This document shows positions 13,115 to 18,696 of a stretch of DNA of 18,696 bases, in pieces. How positions within the stretch are numbered: position 1 is the first letter of the stretch; the number at the start of each line of letters is the position of its first letter. Below the pieces are notes generated by a model. The model saw only the letters and a list, made by a program, of their open reading frames with translations, had not been told where the DNA came from and searched no databases. Made by a program: the position numbers and the translations under genes. Source of the stretch: JAWLCQ01 sp041687095 (lineage in GTDB: Bacteria > Planctomycetota > Phycisphaerae > SM23-33); NCBI GenBank assembly GCA_041687095.1, contig JAWLCQ010000087.1, forward strand, positions 1 through 18,696, read 5' to 3'.

Positions 13115-14277
13115 CCGGCAGAACAACCGCCAGCCGTCTTGAACTTGAGGGCCTGACCGTCGAGCTGTCTGATCCGGTGCTGGTCAAGCGCAGCCGCTGG
13201 TTCTGCTGGTTCCCGTCGCTGATCCGCCAGGGCGACGGCACACTGTGGGCGATCATGACCGCACACGCCGACGTGCAGGTCACCGACGCCCTGTGCTACC
13301 TGACGCGCAGCCGGGACGGCGGGGCGAGCTGGGACGAACCTCGCCTCATCGGCGACGCGGGGCTCGATCACCTGGTTCTCCCGGACGGCAGCGTTCTGGT
13401 TCTGCCCTACCACCTCCGCCCCCGCACCGCGGGCACGGTCGGCGCCCCGTGCAATCTCATCTCCCCCCGCGGTGAGATCTCGATGCGTCCCTCGGGCGTG
13501 AACGTGACCGGCTGGCCGCGGCCTGTCGGTGTTTCCTCACCGGACCTGGGGACCGCAAGCTTCGTCTTCAACGGGCAGACGGTCCGCGGGGCCGGAGGCG
13601 AGTACCTCACGACGCTCTACGGGATGTTCGAGGGCGACGCGCGCTATTCGCTCGTACTCGCCGAGTCCCTCGACGGGTTCGACTGGCGCATCCGCAGCGT
13701 CATCGCCGGCTCGGATTGCCCTCTGGAGGGCAAGGAAGGGCCGTGCGAGTCGGCCGTCTGCCGGTTGCCCGCGGGCCCTTCGGCAGGCTCAGGGCAGGGC
13801 CGCCTGATGTGCGTGTTTCGCCTGACATCCTTCGCCCGCTACGGGCGAGCGTACAGCGACGACGACGGGCGGACCTGGAGCGCGGCGGCGAACATCGCGC
13901 CCGGCTCGGTCGAGCCGAGCCTGGCCGTGCTGCCGGGAGGCGTCGTGGCGCTGTCCGGGGGGCGCCCCGGCCTCTTCGTGTGGTTCGACGCCGACGGCCG
14001 GGGCGAGGACTGGCAGGCGGTGGACATCGTCGCACACCACAATGCTTGTCACCCGGACGACACGATCGACGCCCGGCTGTCGTGGGTCGCGCGCGACGAG
14101 ATGGTCCGCCAGGGCCTGGGCGGATTCTCGTCGTGCTATACGGAGCTGGCGCGTCTGGACGACCGCCACCTGCTGCTGATCTACGACCGCCTGGGCCTGG
14201 GCTGGCACCAGATCCCCGACGAGTCGAACGAGACCAACAGCGTCTGGGTGGTGCGGATCACAGTGGATCGCACGTAA
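13111..14277 (+). CDS. Sialidase-superfamily BNR protein carrying an internal repeat insertion
   Basis: A 388-residue propeller protein with Asp boxes SRDGGASW and SDDDGRTW, a characteristic opening SRWFCWFPSLIRQGDGTLWA, and a C-terminal block CHPDDTIDARLSW, with YTELARLDDRHLLLIYDRLG near the end. A strong GGAGGA precedes ATG 13111, which overlaps the previous stop. Around residues 219-229 the expected ESAVCRLPDGRLMCVF-type strand is interrupted by PAGPSAGSGQG, encoded by a dispersed palindromic repeat at 13770-13800 (listed separately). The frame is preserved, so the protein may tolerate it as a surface loop. Function is probably glycan cleavage or recognition in the cytoplasm; specificity unknown. 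No signal peptide seen. Confidence 0.8.
   Translation: MTGRTTASRLELEGLTVELSDPVLVKRSRWFCWFPSLIRQGDGTLWAIMTAHADVQVTDALCYLTRSRDGGASWDEPRLIGDAGLDHLVLPDGSVLVLPYHLRPRTAGTVGAPCNLISPRGEISMRPSGVNVTGWPRPVGVSSPDLGTASFVFNGQTVRGAGGEYLTTLYGMFEGDARYSLVLAESLDGFDWRIRSVIAGSDCPLEGKEGPCESAVCRLPAGPSAGSGQGRLMCVFRLTSFARYGRAYSDDDGRTWSAAANIAPGSVEPSLAVLPGGVVALSGGRPGLFVWFDADGRGEDWQAVDIVAHHNACHPDDTIDARLSWVARDEMVRQGLGGFSSCYTELARLDDRHLLLIYDRLGLGWHQIPDESNETNSVWVVRITVDRT
13774..13800. repeat. Dispersed palindromic repeat (CCCTTCGGCAGGCTCAGGG type) inserted in a BNR gene
   Basis: CCCTTCGGCAGGCTCAGGGC (13776-13795) matches the short repeat that, from memory, is scattered through many bacterial and metagenomic genomes and yields hallmark peptides in its six frames. 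Here those read SAGSGQG in the gene frame, LRQAQGR and FGRLRAG in the other forward frames, and LSLPKG on the reverse strand. It is the only copy in the window and lies in frame within the coding sequence. Confidence 0.75.
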
Positions 14278-14432
14278 CTGCAATCGCGTGGAACCTATCG
14301 CCACCGATCCGGTTTACAGGAAGGGCCGGATGAAGTGGCGACGTGGCTGGCGGCGCGGCGAAGGGAGACTGCCGCACCGACCGCGGACAGACAACCGGGC
14401 GCGAATGCCCGACAAGCGGCCAGGAGAACCGG

Positions 14433-15485
14433 ATGAAGACGTCGGATCGCAGCAGCAGGCAGACGAAGCTCCCCCGCTGGCGGGGCTTCAACCTGACGGA
14501 GAAGTTCAAGCCCGCCCTCGACGGGCTGTCCGACGAGACGTCCACGGACTGCCGGCTGGACCGCTACGCCCCCTACCGCGAAGACGACTTCCGCTGGATC
14601 GCCGACTGGGGCTTCGATTTCGTCCGCCTGCCGATGTCGTACCGGTGCTGGACCGTGCCCGGCCGGGATTGGGAGATGGACGAGAGGGTCCTGGAGCAGG
14701 TGGACGAGGGGATTGAGTTCGGGCGGCGGTACGGGATCCACGTCTGCCTGAACATGCACCGCGCCCCGGGCTACTGCGTCAATCCGCCGACGGAACCGCT
14801 GAGCCTCTGGAAGGACGCCGACGCCCTCGCCGAATGCTGCCATTACTGGGGCGCCTTCGCGAGGCGCTACCGCGGGATTGCGTCCGACCGGCTGAGCTTC
14901 AACCTGCTCAACGAGCCGCCCAAGCCTGACGAGAACATGACCCGCACCGATCACGAGCGCGTCGTCCGGTCTCTGACGGCCGCCATCCGCGAGGAGGACC
15001 CCGCGCGTCTGGTCATCGTCGACGGCGTGCGATGGGGCCAGGAGACGCTGCCGGAGCTGGCAGACCTGGGCGTGGCCCAGAGCTGCCGGTTCTACCTCCC
15101 CGCCGCCGTGAGCTTCTACAAGGCGACCTGGGCGGGCGGCGTTGCGTCGCCCGAACCCCGCTGGCCCTGCGTGGACGGGGAGGGCGAGCGATGGGATCGC
15201 CAGCGGCTGGAGGCGCATTTCCGCACGTGGGCGCGCCTGGCTGAGCAAGGCATCGGGGTGCACTGCGGCGAGGGCGGTTGCTTCAACCACACGCCGCACA
15301 CGGTCGCGCTGGCGTGGTTCGAGGACGTGCTGGGTGTCCTGACGGGGTTCGGCATCGGCTATGCGCTGTGGAACTTCCGCGGGCCCTTCGGTGTGCTGGA
15401 TTCTCAGCGGAACGACGTGGTGTACGAGGATTGGCATGGACACCGGCTCGACCGTAAGCTGCTGGACCTGCTGCGGAGGTTCTGA
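14433..15485 (+). CDS. GH5-like (clan GH-A) glycoside hydrolase
   Basis: A 350-residue TIM-barrel hydrolase. The N-terminus RWRGFNLTEKF and DDFRWIADWGFDFVRLPMSY are typical of GH5 endoglucanase/mannanase-like enzymes. LNMHRAPGY is the conserved His strand. The acid/base is Glu161 in FNLLNEPPKP, and the likely nucleophile is Glu280 in GVHCGEGGCFNH; the ~119-residue spacing fits clan GH-A retaining enzymes. YALWNFRGPFGVLDS gives the conserved Trp near the end. The start at 14433 follows AGGAGAACCGG; the open frame from 14343 has no such support. There is no signal peptide, unusual for an endo-acting GH5. With the mannosidase nearby, beta-linked mannose or glucose in an imported oligosaccharide is a reasonable guess, not proof. 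The preceding 155 bp are non-coding and without a clear feature. Confidence 0.85.
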   Translation: MKTSDRSSRQTKLPRWRGFNLTEKFKPALDGLSDETSTDCRLDRYAPYREDDFRWIADWGFDFVRLPMSYRCWTVPGRDWEMDERVLEQVDEGIEFGRRYGIHVCLNMHRAPGYCVNPPTEPLSLWKDADALAECCHYWGAFARRYRGIASDRLSFNLLNEPPKPDENMTRTDHERVVRSLTAAIREEDPARLVIVDGVRWGQETLPELADLGVAQSCRFYLPAAVSFYKATWAGGVASPEPRWPCVDGEGERWDRQRLEAHFRTWARLAEQGIGVHCGEGGCFNHTPHTVALAWFEDVLGVLTGFGIGYALWNFRGPFGVLDSQRNDVVYEDWHGHRLDRKLLDLLRRF

Positions 15486-15542
15486 CCACCGCCGGAGGCA
15501 GATACCGATCCGGCGTTACTTGACAGACAGGAGCGGAATCCG

Positions 15543-16142
15543 ATGACGCAACCGACACCACCCGCCGCCCCCGCACCGCCGTTGATGGGCCCGGCGGGGT
15601 ATTCCATCGACATGGTCCGCGAGCACATGCGGGACATCCCGCAGTTCCCGCTCCCGGTGGGCTTCGCCATGCGGGCGATGACGCCCAGCGACGGGGGGAC
15701 GTGGGTGGACATCTGGCGCGACGCCGAGCCGTACTTCCAGATCGCCGACGACACCTTCAGCAAGGAGTTCGGTTCGGATCCGCAGGTCATCGGCCGGCGG
15801 TGCTTTCTGCTCCAGACCGATGCCGGAGAGCCCGTCGGGACCGTCAGCGCGTGGTACGACCGCGCCTACCGCGGGATGGGCTACGGGCGCATCCACTGGG
15901 TCGCCATCCGCCGGGCCTGCGGCGGACGCGGGCTCGGAAAAGCCATGATGACCTTCGCACTGAACGCCCTGGCGCAGTGGCACGACCGGGCTATGCTCAA
16001 CACCCAAAGCAAGCGCCTCAACGCGGTCAAGATCTACCTGGACTTCGGCTTCATCCCGAACCTGGACCTGCCGGGCGCCCCGGGCGTCTGGCGGGAGGTG
16101 GCTGCGAACCTGAAACATCCGGTGCTGGCGTCGCTGCTGTGA
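15543..16142 (+). CDS. GNAT-family N-acetyltransferase
   Basis: A 199-residue protein of the GCN5-related acetyltransferase superfamily, transferring an acyl group from CoA to an amine. The acetyl-CoA pyrophosphate-binding loop is visible as CGGRGLGKAMM (R/QxxGxG/A form), preceded by the strand GRIHWVAIRRA and followed by NTQSKRLNAVKIYLDFGFIP, the usual NxxAxxxYxxxGF motif B. ATG 15543 has AGGAGCGGAATCCG upstream. The first ~40 residues are Pro-rich and outside the fold. It lies between GH5 and GH38 genes on the same strand (57-bp and 53-bp gaps), suggesting a role in modifying an amino sugar or a product of the pathway, though GNAT substrates cannot be read from sequence. Confidence 0.85.
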   Translation: MTQPTPPAAPAPPLMGPAGYSIDMVREHMRDIPQFPLPVGFAMRAMTPSDGGTWVDIWRDAEPYFQIADDTFSKEFGSDPQVIGRRCFLLQTDAGEPVGTVSAWYDRAYRGMGYGRIHWVAIRRACGGRGLGKAMMTFALNALAQWHDRAMLNTQSKRLNAVKIYLDFGFIPNLDLPGAPGVWREVAANLKHPVLASLL

Positions 16143-16195
16143 CACCGGACAAACGCGCCCCTGCGCGGGCGGAAAGGGAACCGAGGAACCACACC

Positions 16196-18325
16196 ATGCG
16201 AATGCACCTGATCCCCAACTCGCACATCGACCCGGTCTGGCTGTGGGACAAGTACGAGGGCATCGACGAGGTGCTCAACACCTTCCGCGCCAACTGCGAC
16301 CGGCTGGACGAGTTCCCGGACCTGACCTTCACCGCCAGCTCGCTGCAGTTCTACCAGTGGGTGCGCGATCACGATGCGAAGCTGTTCGACCGCATCGTCA
16401 AGCACGTCGCCGCCGGGCGATGGGAGGTGGTCGGCGACTGGTGGGTCGAAGCGGACAGCAACCTGCCTACCGGTGAGAGCCTGCGCATGCAGGCCCAGAT
16501 CGCCCAGGCCTTCGCCCGCAGGTACTTCGGGCGGACCAGCGAGGTGGCGTACCTGCCCGACAGCTTCGGGCACCCCGCGACACTCCCGACGCTGCTGGCG
16601 GAGTGCGGTTTCCGCTACTTCCTGTTCTGCCGTCCCGGGGGGCGCGAGAACTCCCGCCTGCCGGGCAACCTGTTCCACTGGGAGCACGAGGGCAAGCGCA
16701 TCCTTGCCTACCGCCTGAAGCACCACTACTTCCAGTGGGGCAGTCCCGAGCGGCGGCGGGAGATGCTGGACGACCCCGAGTACCGGCAGAACCCCGTCAA
16801 CGCGTTCCTGTTCGGTGTCGGCAATCACGGTGGCGGGCCCTCCATTGAGGAGATCCGCGCCCACCAGGACTTCATCCGCACCCGCCCCGAGGGCGACGCG
16901 GGCTTCTCGTCGTGCCTTGCGTTCTTCCGCAACGCCGAAGCCGCGACACCCCACATCCCCGTCCACCGCGGGGACCTGCACATGCACGCCGTCGGGTGCT
17001 ACAGCGTGATGCGCCCACTGAAGGAGTCCATCCGCCACGCCGAGCACGGCCTCGGCTTTGCGCGGCGGGCGCTGCAACTGGCCGCTCAGGCCGACGACGC
17101 GCTGACGCCCCTGTGGAAGGCGACGCTGTTCAACCAGTTCCACGACATCCTGCCCGGTTCGTGCGCCCCCCATGCCGCCGCCGCGTGCCTGTCGGAGATG
17201 GGCGGTGTGGACCACGCGTGGCGGGAGCAGTCGTACGCCGCTCTCAAGGGCCTGTCCATCGCCCATCCCGTGAAGACGCCCGAGGGCGAGTTCCGCGTCT
17301 TCAACACGCTGCCCTACCCGATCACCGTTCCGATCGGCGTCGAGTCGTGCATGTACTACCGCGAGGGCGCCGCCTTCCGCGACGGGGACGGGCGCGAGAT
17401 CGACATCCAGGAGGTCCTGCCCAGCGTCCGATGCGGCAACCGTCGCTGGGAGTTCGTCGACACGCTCCCGGCGAGCGGATTCAAGTGCTACGCCTTCGAC
17501 AGCAGCGTCCGCGTGGACCGTCCCGGCAACCAAGCGGCCCACTACCGCCCCGGGGAAACGATCGCCACGCGCCATGCCCGCATCGAGCCCGACGGGACGA
17601 CCGCCATCGCCAACGCCAACGGCTCGGTCGGGTGGACTCCGCTGCTGAACGCCCCGCCGCGCCTGCTCGTCCTGCGCGACACGTCCGACACCTGGGGCCA
17701 CGGGCAGCGGGCCTACGACGACGTCGAGGGCGCCTTCTCGCTGGACGCGACGGCGGTCGCCACCGGACCGGTCACCGCCAAGCTCTTCCAGTCCTGGAGC
17801 TGGGGGCACTCGCGCGTCGAGGCGATCTGGTCGATCTACGAGGAACTGCCGCAGGTCGACATCGACCTCCGCGTGCACTGGAGCGAGGACCGGCGGATCC
17901 TCAAGCTGGAACTGTGCCCCTGGCGCTGCCGCACCGTGGACGTGACCATGCAGGCCCCGGGCGGGTCGTGCGTCCGCCCTGCCGATGGGGCCGAACAGCC
18001 CCTGCACCACTGGCTGTCCCTGCCGGGGGTCCTGCCGTTGGCTGTCCTGCAGGACGGGGCGTTCGCCTGCGACGTCGAGACCGGCCGCCTTCGGCTGACG
18101 CTCGTGCGGTCCAGCTACTACGGGTACGATGAGAACCAGCCTCTGGGCCCGTGCGACCCCCAGCAGCGAACCGACCAGGGCACCCACGCCTTCCGCCTCA
18201 GCCTGCGCTGGGGTGTGGAAGCGTGCGCCTCACCCGAGGCCCTCGACCGCGCCGCGGCCGCCCTGCTCGAGCCCTGCTGGACGATCCGCGAATCCGCAAA
18301 CGCCAACGCCGAACAGAACGCGTGA
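16196..18325 (+). CDS. GH38-family alpha-mannosidase
   Basis: A 709-residue enzyme with the full set of GH38 zinc and catalytic motifs: MRMHLIPNSHIDPVWLW (zinc ligands H10, D12), GDWWVEADSNLPTGES around residue 87, YLPDSFGHP with the presumed nucleophile/zinc ligand D122, GVGNHGGGP at 210-215, and NQFHDILPGS at 313-322 supplying the usual His. The C-terminal half (FRVFNTLPYPITVPIGVESC onward) matches the beta-sandwich domains. It is shorter than many bacterial members (about 850-1050 residues), mostly in the C-terminal part, but reads complete. GAGGAAC precedes ATG 16196. The family hydrolyses alpha-mannosidic bonds with retention, typically in the cytoplasm in bacteria, which fits the lack of a signal peptide. 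It is the best clue that the target glycan contains alpha-mannose. Confidence 0.93.
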   Translation: MRMHLIPNSHIDPVWLWDKYEGIDEVLNTFRANCDRLDEFPDLTFTASSLQFYQWVRDHDAKLFDRIVKHVAAGRWEVVGDWWVEADSNLPTGESLRMQAQIAQAFARRYFGRTSEVAYLPDSFGHPATLPTLLAECGFRYFLFCRPGGRENSRLPGNLFHWEHEGKRILAYRLKHHYFQWGSPERRREMLDDPEYRQNPVNAFLFGVGNHGGGPSIEEIRAHQDFIRTRPEGDAGFSSCLAFFRNAEAATPHIPVHRGDLHMHAVGCYSVMRPLKESIRHAEHGLGFARRALQLAAQADDALTPLWKATLFNQFHDILPGSCAPHAAAACLSEMGGVDHAWREQSYAALKGLSIAHPVKTPEGEFRVFNTLPYPITVPIGVESCMYYREGAAFRDGDGREIDIQEVLPSVRCGNRRWEFVDTLPASGFKCYAFDSSVRVDRPGNQAAHYRPGETIATRHARIEPDGTTAIANANGSVGWTPLLNAPPRLLVLRDTSDTWGHGQRAYDDVEGAFSLDATAVATGPVTAKLFQSWSWGHSRVEAIWSIYEELPQVDIDLRVHWSEDRRILKLELCPWRCRTVDVTMQAPGGSCVRPADGAEQPLHHWLSLPGVLPLAVLQDGAFACDVETGRLRLTLVRSSYYGYDENQPLGPCDPQQRTDQGTHAFRLSLRWGVEACASPEALDRAAAALLEPCWTIRESANANAEQNA

Positions 18326-18339
18326 AAAGAACAAGGCAG

Positions 18340-18696
18340 ATGAGCAACTACGATGCCAGCGGAATGATGAGCGTCCGGTCCTTCGGAGCCAAGGGCGATG
18401 GGCAGACGGACGACACGGCCGCGATCCAGCGCGCGATCGACGCGGCCGCGGAGGTCCGGGGCAGCGTCTTCGTGCCCGACGGGACGTACTGCTGCTCCCG
18501 GCTGGTGATGCGGGACTTCACGGGCCTGGTGGGCCACCCGACGTTCGCGTACTACCAGCCGGGCGGGGCGATCCTCAAGCTAGTCGACGAACAGGCGCCC
18601 TGCCTGATCGACATGTCCACCAGCCGGGGCTCGACGCTCAACGGCCTGTGCCTGCTGGGAGGCGGCCTGGGCAAGGGGGTGCACGGGCTGCTGTAC
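18340..18696 (+). CDS. Pectate_lyase_3-type right-handed beta-helix protein (partial, runs off the window)
   Basis: The first 119 codons of a gene cut by the right edge. MMSVRSFGAKGDGQTDDTAA followed by IQRAIDAAAEVRGSVFVPDG is the hallmark N-terminus of the Pectate_lyase_3 (pectate lyase superfamily) beta-helix family, whose members are glycoside hydrolases, lyases or epimerases acting on polysaccharides. Start ATG 18340 lies 14 bp after the mannosidase stop with AAGGCAG upstream, so it belongs to the same operon. No signal peptide is visible at this start. Catalytic residues lie beyond the window, so specificity is unknown. Confidence 0.85.
   Translation, partial: MSNYDASGMMSVRSFGAKGDGQTDDTAAIQRAIDAAAEVRGSVFVPDGTYCCSRLVMRDFTGLVGHPTFAYYQPGGAILKLVDEQAPCLIDMSTSRGSTLNGLCLLGGGLGKGVHGLLY

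Overview
The window is GC-rich DNA, except for a visibly less GC-rich patch around 4.7-6.1 kb. It looks like a bacterial carbohydrate-catabolism locus. The mix of families suggests a heterotroph of the Planctomycetota/Lentisphaerota/Verrucomicrobiota type: Asp-box propellers, a DUF5060/DUF4038 protein, a GH38 alpha-mannosidase, GH5, a Pectate_lyase_3 protein, an AraC regulator, and a DHDPS/NAL-type lyase. That placement rests on family content only. There is no rRNA or other marker gene, and I could run no search; all family calls come from reading motifs.

Layout. (1) Minus strand, 3245 down to 105: a compact operon of a DHDPS/NAL-family lyase, an NAD-dependent epimerase-like protein and a PHP-domain protein. 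Between the last two lies a 3'-end remnant of a second DHDPS-like gene, colinear with the intact copy over 191 bp. (2) 3246-3413: divergent regulatory region, then an AraC-family regulator on the plus strand (3414-4301), the natural candidate regulator. (3) 4302-7228: a genomic scar zone. It holds a broken recombinase-associated HTH fragment, two uncharacterised minus-strand genes with different base use, about 1 kb with no convincing gene but several inverted and tandem repeats and a 17-bp perfect hairpin, and an orphan C-terminal coding fragment on the minus strand. (4) 7229 to the right edge: a plus-strand array of ten genes with good Shine-Dalgarno sequences, two ATGA overlaps and mostly short gaps. 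In order: a truncated BNR fragment, a BNR propeller protein, a glycoside-hydrolase-like chimera, a DUF5060/DUF4038 chimera, a five-bladed-propeller-type protein, two more BNR proteins, a GH5-like hydrolase, a GNAT acetyltransferase, a GH38 alpha-mannosidase and the start of a beta-helix Pectate_lyase_3 protein.

How it fits together. Products of the right-hand array probably trim a complex, mannose-containing glycan. The left operon probably handles released sugar acids through aldol cleavage and NAD-dependent redox or epimerisation. None of the hydrolase-type proteins shows a recognisable signal peptide, and no transporter or SusC/D pair is visible, so the chemistry appears cytoplasmic with uptake encoded elsewhere.

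The most striking pattern is a set of gene joins. At three places in two operons one gene runs into the 3' end of another co-oriented gene: epimerase into DHDPS remnant, GH-like protein into an alpha/beta-hydrolase-like tail, and DUF4038 protein into the FCD domain of a GntR regulator. A BNR gene also lacks its 5' part. This looks like repeated deletion between neighbouring genes, or a systematic assembly fault. One BNR gene additionally carries an in-frame insertion of a dispersed palindromic repeat.
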